From Pseudomonas shirazensis (lineage in GTDB: Bacteria > Pseudomonadota > Gammaproteobacteria > Pseudomonadales > Pseudomonadaceae), in contig NZ_JABWRD020000001.1 of the NCBI RefSeq assembly GCF_014268785.2, positions 2,245,001 to 2,309,000 of the forward strand: DNA of 64,000 bases, read 5' to 3'. The notes under the pieces were generated by a model. It ran no database searches and had not been told where the DNA came from. It was given only the letters and a program-made list of their open reading frames with translations. The translations under genes and the position numbers were made by a program. This document shows positions 8,898 to 18,238 of this stretch, one piece after another. How positions within the stretch are numbered: position 1 is the first letter of the stretch; each line of letters begins with the position of its first letter.

Positions 8898-10105
8898 GTC
8901 AATATTCTGCAGGCAATAGTACTATACTCAAAGTTGGCCAGTAGGTATTCGCGACCACGTGACCCCATTGAGCTCAACTCTTCACTGCGCGTCATGCTTA
9001 GTGAAGATAAGGCCAGCGCCAGCTCACGAGATTGATCAGGTTGGACCGTCAACCCACACTTTGCATCGGCGATGGGATCGTTGAAAGCATGATAAGCACC
9101 AACAACAGGCAACGCCATCGCCATATAATCATATAGCTTATTTAGACTAACGCCGAATCGATAAATTGGTAAATCATGCATTACGAGAAAGCCGGCATCA
9201 ACCTGCCCAAGCGCCGCCAGGATCACACTCTTATCGACCTGATCATAGAAACTCACAAAATCATATCTCCCCTCCACACAGCGACGCTTAAGCTCCTCGC
9301 CCTGCTCACCCTTGCCAACAATAACAAAACGCAGTTTCCGCTCAGGTGAACTAGGCAGATATTCCAGCGCATCGAGAAATTTGTGCATTGCATTTGGCTC
9401 ACCGAGCGCACCGGCATAAAAATAGATAAATTCGCCATCTTTACGGTAACGTTCTAGCTGTACCAGCAGTGGATGTCTACATAAGGCCACAGCAGGCGTG
9501 TTCAGTGAAAAGCCGTTAGGGGCATAGGTAAATTTCTCAGACTCTAAGCCGTTTGCCTGCATGTGTGCCAACGCACCGGGAAGCAGGGAAATCACTCTAT
9601 CGGATTTACGATAAGCAAGACGCTCTATCCAGTGAAGTAAATACACGACGGGATGGCGTTTACTTATGCCAGCTACTTCGACAAGGCTCAGCGGCCACAA
9701 ATCTCTTACCTCGAAGTAAATCTTGGCTCGGTAGAGCCTCGCCATCATCAAAGCACTAGGGAAAGCGAATGGGTGTGCGGACGAATAAATGATCAAGTCA
9801 GGTCTGCACTTGCGTGGTAGCCGAGCAAGAAACAAGAGCACCGTCAATGCGAAACTCAGCATGGACAACAGCCTCTTCATACCGTTGCCAGCGTACCTAA
9901 ATGCAGGTAGAAAATTATAGTTAACACCGCCGTGGGTGGCGGGTCCGGTAGCCATCCCCTCACCGTCCATGAGATGGTGATATGCAGGCGTTACTACAGT
10001 TACATCGTGACCAGTAGCTTGCCACTCTCTAGCTAGGTAGAAAGCTCTCCAATAGCGCCCTACTTCTGGCCCTCCTGCATAAGGATTGATGTACATAATC
10101 TTCAT
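8894..10105 (-). CDS. wbpJ: WbuB/WbpJ-like GT4 glycosyltransferase
   Basis: A 403-residue GT-B fold glycosyltransferase. The N-terminus MKIMYINPYAGGPEVGRYWR is typical of the WbuB-like GT4 group, and the donor-binding half has NKLYDYMAMALPVVGAYHAF. The soluble enzyme should add a sugar to lipid-linked O-antigen at the cytoplasmic face. Position suggests the WbpJ counterpart of P. aeruginosa O5 (413 residues), between wbpK and the place where wbpI would be. It is preceded by a 177-base gap after wbpH, unusually long for this tightly packed operon. The exact sugar is unknown. Confidence 0.8.
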   Translation of the reverse strand: MKIMYINPYAGGPEVGRYWRAFYLAREWQATGHDVTVVTPAYHHLMDGEGMATGPATHGGVNYNFLPAFRYAGNGMKRLLSMLSFALTVLLFLARLPRKCRPDLIIYSSAHPFAFPSALMMARLYRAKIYFEVRDLWPLSLVEVAGISKRHPVVYLLHWIERLAYRKSDRVISLLPGALAHMQANGLESEKFTYAPNGFSLNTPAVALCRHPLLVQLERYRKDGEFIYFYAGALGEPNAMHKFLDALEYLPSSPERKLRFVIVGKGEQGEELKRRCVEGRYDFVSFYDQVDKSVILAALGQVDAGFLVMHDLPIYRFGVSLNKLYDYMAMALPVVGAYHAFNDPIADAKCGLTVQPDQSRELALALSSLSMTRSEELSSMGSRGREYLLANFEYSTIACRILT

Positions 10106-10282
10106 GTAAAGCTCACACGTAATTGATTTGAACCCAAGCGGTGGTGAGTACTGTATTGATGGAGTCGCACATGAAAACCTACTGTAAATTGATTAGCAGC
10201 TAAACGCTACGATGCTCGGCTGCCCATTTACTGGCGGCGCATGTACCCGAAGCGTTAGGTTTAACACATCCGAATGCAGTGA
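10106..10282. other. Gap at the expected wbpI position
   Basis: A 177-base non-coding stretch between wbpH and the wbpJ-like gene. In P. aeruginosa O5, wbpI (UDP-GlcNAc3NAcA 2-epimerase) stands here. Short frames in this gap give nothing I can identify as a WbpI fragment. Most neighbouring genes of the locus touch or overlap, so the gap is out of character. Confidence 0.5.
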
Positions 10283-11395
10283 CTAATACAATAGTTGATT
10301 ATAAAGCCGCACCAGCTTTTCTTCTTCATTGGCCCAGTTATAATGTGATAAAATTGCCGCTCGACCGTTGCGCCCCATCCGCTCTGCTTCTTGCGGATTG
10401 TCGACTAAATAGTCGATCGCTTTCGCAATAGCCTCAGGATTCATTGGATTAACACACAGACCGCAGTCATTTTTCTCAATAATACTCTGCCAAAGAGGAA
10501 AATCAGACGAAATTACCGGTAAACCGATAGCCATATACTCAAACATCTTCACGGGCAAAGCGTCCAGATAATTAGGGATCGGGTGAAGCGTAACTAGGCC
10601 GGCCACTGATTCCTCCAATGTTCGCTTAACGCCGGCTCGATCCAGCCACCCCAAGTGATTCACTTTGTACCAACCGACCTCTTGCATCACGGCTGCTTCA
10701 AATTTGGGCTCAGTGAACACCCCACCAATTGCGAGCCTAACATCCGAGGTAGTGCATGAAATTGCTTTCACTATTTCATGAATACCACGCACTTCACCCA
10801 AGCCCCCTATGTAAGCAACCTGTTTCTTTCTACTAGTCCAGCTTATTTGACTAAGAGATAGCTCGTCTAAGATTGGGTAGTTATTAACATCTAGCGTACG
10901 CACCCCCATCTGCACAAATTTGTCGCGAATGTATGGAGTCGCAGCTACCACCGCATCGAGCCTTCGGCATACCCATCGTTCGAAAACGGCAAATATCTTA
11001 GATAATGCAATTTTAGCGATACGATTCAGATAAGGTTTACCTAACAGCTGCTTAGGGACATCTTCATGGGCGTCGAATATTACTATCTTACCGCTAGCCT
11101 TCAGTTTCAGAGCAATGGGCAGCAACTCTGGATCGTGCAGATGGTAGATAGCAGCATCCAATTGTAATGCCTTACATCCGATGTTCCTCGTGGTGCTAAA
11201 GATTCGTTTTAGACGCCCACTTAACTTGCCAACATCTAGAATTTTTACATCATCTATTACTTCATCGCCAAAGCCATCCGCTACAATTAAAGAGACATCA
11301 TAGCCAGCACGAGCAAGCGACTTACATTGCTTATGGTAAATACGGACATCAAATCGAGGATGAGCTGATGTTAAATGAACGACTTGGGTCATCAC
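10283..11395 (-). CDS. wbpH: WbpH-like glycosyltransferase
   Basis: A 370-residue GT-B glycosyltransferase, close in length to P. aeruginosa WbpH. The N-terminal half carries [19 protein letters not shown] and [17 protein letters not shown]. The C-terminal donor-binding half has [20 protein letters not shown], the E-x7-E-type region of GT4 enzymes. It likely adds one of the N-acylated uronic acids to the growing lipid-linked repeat. It starts 12 bases after the wbpG stop. The name rests on order and overall likeness; the specificity is inferred. Confidence 0.82.
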   Translation of the reverse strand: MMTQVVHLTSAHPRFDVRIYHKQCKSLARAGYDVSLIVADGFGDEVIDDVKILDVGKLSGRLKRIFSTTRNIGCKALQLDAAIYHLHDPELLPIALKLKASGKIVIFDAHEDVPKQLLGKPYLNRIAKIALSKIFAVFERWVCRRLDAVVAATPYIRDKFVQMGVRTLDVNNYPILDELSLSQISWTSRKKQVAYIGGLGEVRGIHEIVKAISCTTSDVRLAIGGVFTEPKFEAAVMQEVGWYKVNHLGWLDRAGVKRTLEESVAGLVTLHPIPNYLDALPVKMFEYMAIGLPVISSDFPLWQSIIEKNDCGLCVNPMNPEAIAKAIDYLVDNPQEAERMGRNGRAAILSHYNWANEEEKLVRLYNQLLY

Positions 11396-11407
11396 GTCGC
11401 CGCCCGC

Positions 11408-12547
11408 TCAAGAATAAACATTGATACGTCTTCCCAGCGCACGCTGGACCATCAATTGCATTTTCTTCGCGAACTTTTGGCGAGCCCTCCAATTAGCGAA
11501 TTCTGTATAATCGTGAATTGGCGCTCGCATAAGTTCATCAAACTGCTCACGCGTGACTCTCATTTTCTTGCAAAAATACTCGATATCAAGCGCCAACTCC
11601 TCAGCAGCATATAGAGGCTCTGCAAGTTTGGCCATAGCCTGTTCCCGCGTCATTTGACGAGAAAGTATCATACTGGAATAATGCAACTTTCTCTTATCAT
11701 ATCCGAACTTGGTGGGCAAGTAATAATTCTGGAATAACTTAGTAAATGCGGATTCGCCATGTTTGCGTGCGTATGAACGATATCCAATGGTTTCGCGCAG
11801 GTAGCTTTCAGCAGCACCCTTGTCGTAGTCCATGTAATTTAGCGGACGTACCGTTCGCATTCCTTTGACAAACGGGTACCAGAAGTAGTACTCAAAAAAA
11901 CTGATCGTCTTATAATCACGTAGCGGCCGCGCGCCGTACTTATTATGAATAGCATGCAAATTTATAGCATCCATTGCGCTGCCATGCCACCCTTCAGGAA
12001 ACACTGCCTCGGTGGCAAGATTTCCGCCACTGAGAATATAGCGAATGTCGTTTTTTACTGCAAAGTGGTACATACTAGAAAAGTAGGCATGATCCTGCGG
12101 CACGTCTTGATTAGCAACAGCGGCCTTCATATAAGCTAGCTGCAGATCCCTAACCTCCTCCCAATTCATCACATGAGTATGTAAATCGTATCCGCAGTAC
12201 TTGATAACTTTCTCAATATTACTAACTGCGAGCTCAGTATTCCAACCTGCGTCAACGTGAACGACCAGTGGACGCAGACCTAAGTCCTTGACTTTGAGAG
12301 CGAGAAAGGAGCTATCAACACCTCCGCTTAGACCGATAATGCAATCATATTCCTTATCGGCCCCATCTCGTTTAATTTGGTCTACAATTTCTGCCAATCG
12401 TTGCTGGCCATCAACACCGCTAAATAGTTGCGCCGACTGCAAACTGTCAAACTTGTGGCAGTGATTACATACGCCCGCCTCATCAAATACGATTTCAGCG
12501 TCCGAAGTATCCATAACACAACGTTTGCATACCTTGATCAAGGTCAA
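11408..12547 (-). CDS. wbpG: WbpG N-acetyl sugar amidotransferase
   Basis: A 379-residue member of the WbpG/PseA amidotransferase group. An N-terminal cysteine cluster (C7, C10, C27, C30) probably binds zinc, and residues 74-79 form the SGGVDS PP-loop that binds and adenylates with ATP. WbpG works with HisH2 (glutaminase) and HisF2 (ammonia channel) to turn a 3-acetamido group of the uronic acid into acetamidino. The partners lie immediately upstream, in the same order as P. aeruginosa. A 110-base gap separates it from hisF2. Confidence 0.92.
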   Translation of the reverse strand: MTLIKVCKRCVMDTSDAEIVFDEAGVCNHCHKFDSLQSAQLFSGVDGQQRLAEIVDQIKRDGADKEYDCIIGLSGGVDSSFLALKVKDLGLRPLVVHVDAGWNTELAVSNIEKVIKYCGYDLHTHVMNWEEVRDLQLAYMKAAVANQDVPQDHAYFSSMYHFAVKNDIRYILSGGNLATEAVFPEGWHGSAMDAINLHAIHNKYGARPLRDYKTISFFEYYFWYPFVKGMRTVRPLNYMDYDKGAAESYLRETIGYRSYARKHGESAFTKLFQNYYLPTKFGYDKRKLHYSSMILSRQMTREQAMAKLAEPLYAAEELALDIEYFCKKMRVTREQFDELMRAPIHDYTEFANWRARQKFAKKMQLMVQRALGRRINVYS

Positions 12548-12657
12548 TCTCCTAACCCTATGATTTCTACCTGAGTTTCATCACCTTGAATTCAGGCTTA
12601 AGATCTTGTCCCACTTTGCTACATGCTGAGGGAATAAATGTCTTGCCTACACGGCGA

Positions 12658-13413
12658 TTATCTTCGGCCTAGAGTGCTCACCTTAGGGTAGCTTATCAGT
12701 ACCGCTCTGTGTTTACCGTGAAAAACAAAAAGGCTCCCCGCCGCTGCCGCCGAGACGCCGGTCTGATCGAATAGGTCGGTAAGGTCGCTCACCGCGCCTG
12801 CACCACCACAAGCAATTACAGGCACATGTACGCCTTTGACGACGCTGTCAATGAGCCCTGCGTCGAAGCCTCTCTGAGTACCATCCTGGTCTATCGAGGT
12901 GAGGAGGATCTCACCGATACCTGCGCTTTCGAGGGTTTGAGCCCATTCGACAGGGGATCGCTTGGTGTTCGAAGCCCCACTAGCAGCATAAACCGAATAC
13001 CCCCCAAAAAATCCTTTCCTACAATCAATCGAGCCAACCACACTCTGCGAGCCATATTTTTTGGCTATATCAGTGATGATAGAGATATCAGCTAGCGCCG
13101 CCGCGTTGATCGAGATTTTTTCAACTCCCAGCCCAAACAGTTTATCGGCATGCGCTAGAGTCCTGATCCCGCCACCATAGCAAATAGGCATGAAACACTC
13201 GCCGGCAACTTCGGCGATGAGTTGATAATTGGGCTCCTGCTTGAGCATGGAGGCTTCAATATCCAACAAGATCAACTCGTCGACCTCTTTCTCATTGAAG
13301 ATCCTGATCGCATTGATCGGATCGCCAACATATTTAGGGTCTTTGAACTTGACAGTCTTGACCAGACCACGATCTTTGAGCAACAGGCATGGAATAATAC
13401 GTTTTCTGAGCAT
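12658..13413 (-). CDS. hisF2: HisF2, synthase-like subunit for sugar amidination
   Basis: A 251-residue (beta/alpha)8 protein of the HisF family. Asp130 (VVGSID) of the imidazole-glycerol-phosphate synthase active site is kept, but the other catalytic aspartate, D11 in true HisF (CLDVKDG), is Leu here (CLLLKDRG). This fits a role other than histidine synthesis: passing ammonia from HisH2 to WbpG. The gene directly follows hisH2 (its start codon touches the hisH2 stop) inside the O-antigen locus, as in P. aeruginosa O5. Confidence 0.92.
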   Translation of the reverse strand: MLRKRIIPCLLLKDRGLVKTVKFKDPKYVGDPINAIRIFNEKEVDELILLDIEASMLKQEPNYQLIAEVAGECFMPICYGGGIRTLAHADKLFGLGVEKISINAAALADISIITDIAKKYGSQSVVGSIDCRKGFFGGYSVYAASGASNTKRSPVEWAQTLESAGIGEILLTSIDQDGTQRGFDAGLIDSVVKGVHVPVIACGGAGAVSDLTDLFDQTGVSAAAAGSLFVFHGKHRAVLISYPKVSTLGRR

Positions 13414-14030
13414 CAGATCAGCTCCACGAAATTCTTGAACAGTTGCATACCGAATTTGTGGCTTTTTTCTGGATGGAACTGAAAGCCGAACACGTTATCT
13501 TTAACGACCGCAGCGGTGAACAGCTGATCATAGTTTGCGCTCAGCAAAATATTGCTTTCATCGCGCGGGCTCATGTAATAGCTGTGCACAAAATAGAACC
13601 TGCTGGGGTTATCCAGGCCGTTCAGGCCGTCAAGGATGGGATGCTCCTGCGCCGCTACAATTTCGTTCCAGCCCATGTGCGGGATCTTGCGGTGCTCACG
13701 CGGTTCGAAACGGACAATATCCATGTCGACCCAGCCCAGGCCGGGTTCGCTGCCCTCTTCCGAGCGCATGCCCAACATTTGGCTACCGAGACAGATACCC
13801 ATGACTGGCTTTCGCTTCTCCATGACCTGTTCAGTCAGAACGTCAACCAAGCCACTTTTGCGCAAAGTCTGCATACCCGCGTCGAAGGCACCGACGCCAG
13901 GTAAAATCAGCTTTTCAGCACTTTCGATGTCTGACCGGGCGTTGGAAGCAATGGCCTTAGCGCCCACGCGTTTCAACATGTTCAAAACCGAAGCGATGTT
14001 TCCGACACCATAATCAACGACAACGATCAC
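13413..14030 (-). CDS. hisH2: HisH2 glutamine amidotransferase subunit
   Basis: A class I glutamine amidotransferase of the HisH family, 205 residues from the GTG at 14030. The nucleophile is C80 in GICLGSQML, and the catalytic His-x-Glu is in FQFHPEKSH near the C-terminus. It supplies ammonia to the HisF2/WbpG pair. GTG 14030 was chosen over the longer ATG because the protein then begins [11 protein letters not shown] like other HisH proteins, and GTGA overlaps the wzx stop. The longer form would add 12 residues that only read the end of wzx in another frame. Confidence 0.92.
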   Translation of the reverse strand: MIVVVDYGVGNIASVLNMLKRVGAKAIASNARSDIESAEKLILPGVGAFDAGMQTLRKSGLVDVLTEQVMEKRKPVMGICLGSQMLGMRSEEGSEPGLGWVDMDIVRFEPREHRKIPHMGWNEIVAAQEHPILDGLNGLDNPSRFYFVHSYYMSPRDESNILLSANYDQLFTAAVVKDNVFGFQFHPEKSHKFGMQLFKNFVELI

Positions 14031-15262
14031 TTGGCTTCTCCCTTGGCGCAGTGGAAAGACATCCATAAATAGATGAAATACATAAACGCGTAACCCGCTG
14101 CGTAAAAGGTCAGGACAGACTCAACGGTGGCCGGCAGCATAAAACATGCCACGGTCATGGCCAGGAGAACCAGTTGCCATAGCAAATCCAGATTCTGCCG
14201 CTGGGCAATGTAGATCGTGTAGCTGAGCGGACTGGCAACAAAGCGCATGTAAAACAGCGGTATCAGCAACACCGCGTAACGCCCTGACTCCGTCCATTCA
14301 GCGCCAAAAATCAGGGCGAACGCAGGTTCTGCGAACAAGCCAATAATGATGAAAGGGGGCAACGCCAGCAGCGCCAACACCTTGAACGTCGACAAGAATA
14401 GCTTGCGGCAGTTACCAGAGTCGCGATACTCGCGGGCCGCTTGCTCTTTGAACACATCCAGCACAGAAGCGGCTAGTAAAGATATCGGTGCGCCCATCAT
14501 TCTCAGGGTCAAGGCAAACCAGCCGGCAATTTCACCGCCAAACTTGCTGGCCAACAAAATGACTGGTAACTGACTGGAAACGGTATTGATCAGATCCGCT
14601 GGTAGTGAGTACTTGGGGAAGTTTGAATAGCTACGCGCCACCGCTGCCACGTCGACGAGAGAAGCCCCCAAGCTCCTACCAAGCAGAACCTTGCCTACCC
14701 AGAAAGCGGCCAAGCTGGTTGCAATCAAAACGCCCAGTGTCTGCCCATAGATGAGCCCTTGCTCACCCTCCAATAGGTACCCAGCAGCCACCTGAGAAAC
14801 CGCTATGCAGGCGGCCAGGCTTATACGTGCGAGTCCAAGCTTGTTGAATGCTTGCTGATAGGTCAGGACAGAGAGCAGCAACTTATTAATACCGAGGCCA
14901 GCGGCCACCGCTGCGAGCGCAAGCCAATAGTGACTAATTTCAGCGGGCAGACTAGACGTCGCATACGGAACAACCAACAACAGTCCGATAACCGCAATCG
15001 ACAAAGTCAATACTAGGAAAATAACAAGTTTGATGACAGCATAGAACTCTGACTTCTGTCCAGTCGAAAATAGAGAAAGCTCATAGCGGCCAGTCAACAG
15101 CACCGAGATTATTGTAGCAGCAGATAACCATACGCTGAATCCGCCTATTTCACCCGGAGAGTAAAGGCGTACCAGCAACAGCATGACACCGATGGTAATC
15201 AGTTGCGCCCCGAGCGTACCTAGTAGAACGCGCATGATACGGCTAAAAAATAACTTACTCAC
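14027..15262 (-). CDS. wzx: Wzx O-antigen flippase
   Basis: A 411-residue very hydrophobic protein with about 12 predicted membrane helices spread along its whole length, typical of the MOP/polysaccharide transporter superfamily. Wzx moves the undecaprenyl-linked repeat unit across the inner membrane for polymerisation. It starts [20 protein letters not shown] and overlaps the wzy end by 4 bases and the hisH2 start by 4 bases. O-antigen flippases diverge fast, so the assignment rests on topology and the position between wzy and hisH2. Confidence 0.85.
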   Translation of the reverse strand: MSKLFFSRIMRVLLGTLGAQLITIGVMLLLVRLYSPGEIGGFSVWLSAATIISVLLTGRYELSLFSTGQKSEFYAVIKLVIFLVLTLSIAVIGLLLVVPYATSSLPAEISHYWLALAAVAAGLGINKLLLSVLTYQQAFNKLGLARISLAACIAVSQVAAGYLLEGEQGLIYGQTLGVLIATSLAAFWVGKVLLGRSLGASLVDVAAVARSYSNFPKYSLPADLINTVSSQLPVILLASKFGGEIAGWFALTLRMMGAPISLLAASVLDVFKEQAAREYRDSGNCRKLFLSTFKVLALLALPPFIIIGLFAEPAFALIFGAEWTESGRYAVLLIPLFYMRFVASPLSYTIYIAQRQNLDLLWQLVLLAMTVACFMLPATVESVLTFYAAGYAFMYFIYLWMSFHCAKGEAK

Positions 15263-16575
15263 GGACTTGTTCTCGCACCCAGCCTCAGCGGGAGGGAGAT
15301 GAGGATTAGGGACACAAGCATGAAGAATACACCAGATCCTAATAAAACTGTCAAAAGCGACTGCTCAATTATCTTTGTCGCGATCAATAGCGCCACCGGA
15401 ATTGCTAAGACTGCGCCGTGCCGTGAGTATAAAAAGTTTAACAATACGGTAATACCAGCGACAAGTGACGTCTCTACAACAACTCCAATGTATTTGAACT
15501 GCATGAACGCCACCGCGATAAAATTGACGTTTGCGTTCATCTCCGGATTTTCAAACATTTCCACGCCCAGCCTGAACGTCACGGGGTCAGAACGCCCCTG
15601 TCCGAACACCGCACCCAGTAGAGTATCGCCATAATAGTTATTTCCGAACTGAATTACGAAGGCGTCTGCGGCTCCAAGCAAAGTAGACGGGACTACAAAC
15701 GCTCGCCGCAACAGGTAGTCATTCAAGTAAGAGTACCCGAGGACCTCATATTCAATTGCGCCAAGCATGAGCACACCCAACAGTGCGATTAGCAGCCACG
15801 ACAACTTCACACTGCCAAACTTTCGATAATACAACATAATGAAATAGATAAGAAACATCAGCACAACCGGGTACTTTTGACCAAAGGCACCCCATACAAT
15901 CAACACATTGAGGGAGCCCAGGACTAAAAAGCGCTTCTTTCTTTTGTACACGCCCCAAGCGAATAATACGGGGAAAAGCGCTTGAGTCCCGATAGAAGCT
16001 AGATAAGCGCCCGGTGTACCTGCGGCGAAGATCTCCCTTGCGACCGCGCGTCTGGCATAATGGCTGCTAAAATCGAGAGAAAAATACCCAGCGCTTTTAG
16101 CTACTATGTAGGCCAATACAGCCAGATTGAGCACAGACAATATTAATAAAATGTTCTTTCCCTGGCTACCCGAACCGCAATCGAGTTTAGGATAAAACCG
16201 TATCTTATTTGCCAAACCGATGATCGACAGGCCGATCACCACCGCAAGCGTCACACCCGAAAACGGATTGGCCTCAGGTGAATACCTATTAGCACCATTG
16301 AGCACCAGCGCATGTGGTACCAAAACCAAAACAAAAAAAGCGACCAGTAAGTCCCCAGGTCGCTCAATCCTTCCAACAGCCAGCAAGGCGCAGATCACTG
16401 CAAGCAGCAACAAATACATCGTTTGCACGAAGTCCAGTGGCCGCTCTGCCGCGCCCATGTAGTCATAAAGCTGATAGATGTAGCTGTTATTCACCCAGAC
16501 CAATGCCAAAAAATAAGCAAACAACAGCACCGCGTTCAGCAGTACTGATTTGTCGATCCGGGTGGCTAGGTACAT
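15259..16575 (-). CDS. wzy: Wzy O-antigen polymerase
   Basis: A 438-residue membrane protein with at least ten hydrophobic segments and one larger hydrophilic loop (about residues 300-345), the pattern of Wzy polymerases. It would join repeat units on the periplasmic face, with chain length set by Wzz. Sequence is poorly conserved in this family, so identification comes from topology and location between wbpE and wzx. It starts 2 bases after the wbpE stop. Base composition becomes visibly more AT-rich here than in wbpE and upstream genes. Confidence 0.8.
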   Translation of the reverse strand: MYLATRIDKSVLLNAVLLFAYFLALVWVNNSYIYQLYDYMGAAERPLDFVQTMYLLLLAVICALLAVGRIERPGDLLVAFFVLVLVPHALVLNGANRYSPEANPFSGVTLAVVIGLSIIGLANKIRFYPKLDCGSGSQGKNILLILSVLNLAVLAYIVAKSAGYFSLDFSSHYARRAVAREIFAAGTPGAYLASIGTQALFPVLFAWGVYKRKKRFLVLGSLNVLIVWGAFGQKYPVVLMFLIYFIMLYYRKFGSVKLSWLLIALLGVLMLGAIEYEVLGYSYLNDYLLRRAFVVPSTLLGAADAFVIQFGNNYYGDTLLGAVFGQGRSDPVTFRLGVEMFENPEMNANVNFIAVAFMQFKYIGVVVETSLVAGITVLLNFLYSRHGAVLAIPVALLIATKIIEQSLLTVLLGSGVFFMLVSLILISLPLRLGARTSP

Positions 16576-16577
16576 TC

Positions 16578-17660
16578 TTACTGTGCCAATGCGGCGCTGA
16601 TGGCCGTCACAGCAGCCTGATCCAGATAAGGATGCATCGGCAAACTCATGACCTTGGTCGCAACGTCATCGCCAATCGGCAACACCGCGCGCTCATCCAT
16701 GACTGCCGGCTGCTTGTTCAGCGGGATCGGATAATGAACTGCAGTAGGGATGCCGGCAGCCTTGAGACGTTCTTGTACGGCATCGCGGTCCTGTACCTGA
16801 ACCGTGTACTGGGCAAAGGCACTGATGTTGCCTTCGGCAATGTACGGTGTACCCGACACCCCCGCCTGCTTCAGTGCAACTTCATACCATGCCGCCACTT
16901 GCTGACGCAGGCCGATCTCTTCCTCGAATATCTCCAGCTTCGGCAACAGAATTGCCGCCTGCAAGGTATCGAGCCGGCTGTTTACACCTACGCGAATGTG
17001 ATGATAACGACGGTCCTGACCATGGCGCGCGACCTGGCGAATCACTTTGGCCAGCTCTTCGTCATTGGTGAAGATAGCGCCGCCGTCACCGTAGCAACCC
17101 AACGGCTTGCTCGGGAAGAAGCTGGTGCACGACACCGTGGTCAGGTTGCACGAACGTTTGCCTTTGTACGAAGCACCAAAGCTCTGCGCCGCATCCTCGA
17201 TCACCGGGATGCCATGCTTGGCGGCGATTGCGTTGATTGCATCGTAATCGGCGCACTGGCCATACAACGAGACCGGGATGATGGCTTTGGTCCGCGGCGT
17301 GATGGCGGCTTCCAGCAAGGCGGGGTCAAGGTTGTAGGTGCGAGGGTCGATGTCTACATACACCGGTTTGGCGCCGAGCAGCGCTACGGTTTCGGCGGTG
17401 GCTATGTAGGTGAAGCCGGGGGTGATGACTTCATCGCCTGGGCCGATGCCAAACGCCATCTGCACGATCTGCAGGGCATCAGTGCCGTTGGCGCAGGTGA
17501 TGCAGTACTTGGCGCCGACAAACGCCGCCAGGCGCTCTTCGAGTTCGCTGACTTCAGGGCCGAGGATGTATTGGCCATGGCTCAGTACCCGCTGGATACC
17601 GGCATCGATCTTGTCCTTGATGCGTGCCTGCTGGCTCTTCAGATCAATGAATTCAATCAT
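16578..17660 (-). CDS. wbpE: WbpE aminotransferase (UDP-3-keto-GlcNAcA)
   Basis: A 360-residue PLP-dependent DegT/DnrJ/EryC1 aminotransferase. Lys185 in the stretch [14 protein letters not shown] is the PLP Schiff-base lysine, and EDAAQSFGA contains the conserved Asp that contacts the PLP ring nitrogen. WbpE transfers an amino group from glutamate to C3 of UDP-3-keto-GlcNAcA, giving UDP-GlcNAc3NA, which WbpD then acetylates. Its length matches P. aeruginosa WbpE (359). It sits 2 bases after wbpD and 2 bases before wzy. Confidence 0.93.
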   Translation of the reverse strand: MIEFIDLKSQQARIKDKIDAGIQRVLSHGQYILGPEVSELEERLAAFVGAKYCITCANGTDALQIVQMAFGIGPGDEVITPGFTYIATAETVALLGAKPVYVDIDPRTYNLDPALLEAAITPRTKAIIPVSLYGQCADYDAINAIAAKHGIPVIEDAAQSFGASYKGKRSCNLTTVSCTSFFPSKPLGCYGDGGAIFTNDEELAKVIRQVARHGQDRRYHHIRVGVNSRLDTLQAAILLPKLEIFEEEIGLRQQVAAWYEVALKQAGVSGTPYIAEGNISAFAQYTVQVQDRDAVQERLKAAGIPTAVHYPIPLNKQPAVMDERAVLPIGDDVATKVMSLPMHPYLDQAAVTAISAALAQ

Positions 17661-17662
17661 GC

Positions 17663-18238
17663 TTACGCGTCCACCTTGCTCAGGGTCTTGCCATTAAGTA
17701 CGTAGCGCACACCGGAATGCGAACACACCGCTTCGCGGTTGGCATCCAGTTGCAGTTGTTCGCCAAACTCGCTCATCCAGCCGATCTGCCGGGCCGGCAC
17801 GCCGACCATCAAAGCGTAGGCCGGGACATCCTTGTTGATCACCGCGCCGGCACCGACAAAGGCGTATTCACCCACTGTTACGCCACAGACAATGGTGCAG
17901 TTGGCGCCGAGGGTGGCGCCCTTTCTGACCAGCGTGTCGCGGTACTGATCTTTGCGCTCGATCAGCGATCGCGGATTGTAAACGTTGGTGAAGACCATGC
18001 TCGGGCCACAGAATACGCCCTCTTCGAGGGTCACGTTGTCGTACACCGAAACGTTATTCTGGATCTTGCAGCGGTCACCAATGACAACCTTGTTGCCGAC
18101 GAAGACGTTCTGGCCCAGCGATACTCCTGCGCCAATCTGTGCACCGGCACAGACGTGGACGAAGTGCCAGACCCGGGAATCGCTACCGATCTGCGCGCCG
18201 TCGTCGACGATCGCGCTTGGGTGTTGATAATAACTCAT
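17663..18238 (-). CDS. wbpD: WbpD UDP-GlcNAc3NA N-acetyltransferase
   Basis: A 191-residue left-handed beta-helix acyltransferase. Residues about 10-150 are hexapeptide repeats ([LIV]-G-x-x-x-x), for example around [17 protein letters not shown] and [16 protein letters not shown]. WbpD acetylates the C3 amino group to give UDP-2,3-diacetamido-2,3-dideoxy-D-glucuronic acid, probably as a trimer. It overlaps the end of the wbpC-like gene by 4 bases and is followed directly by wbpE. Confidence 0.93.
   Translation of the reverse strand: MSYYQHPSAIVDDGAQIGSDSRVWHFVHVCAGAQIGAGVSLGQNVFVGNKVVIGDRCKIQNNVSVYDNVTLEEGVFCGPSMVFTNVYNPRSLIERKDQYRDTLVRKGATLGANCTIVCGVTVGEYAFVGAGAVINKDVPAYALMVGVPARQIGWMSEFGEQLQLDANREAVCSHSGVRYVLNGKTLSKVDA

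Noticed and set aside
12658..14030. Histidine biosynthesis genes hisH/hisF
   Set aside because: The location inside the O-antigen locus beside wbpG and the lost Asp11 in HisF point to sugar amidination, not histidine synthesis.
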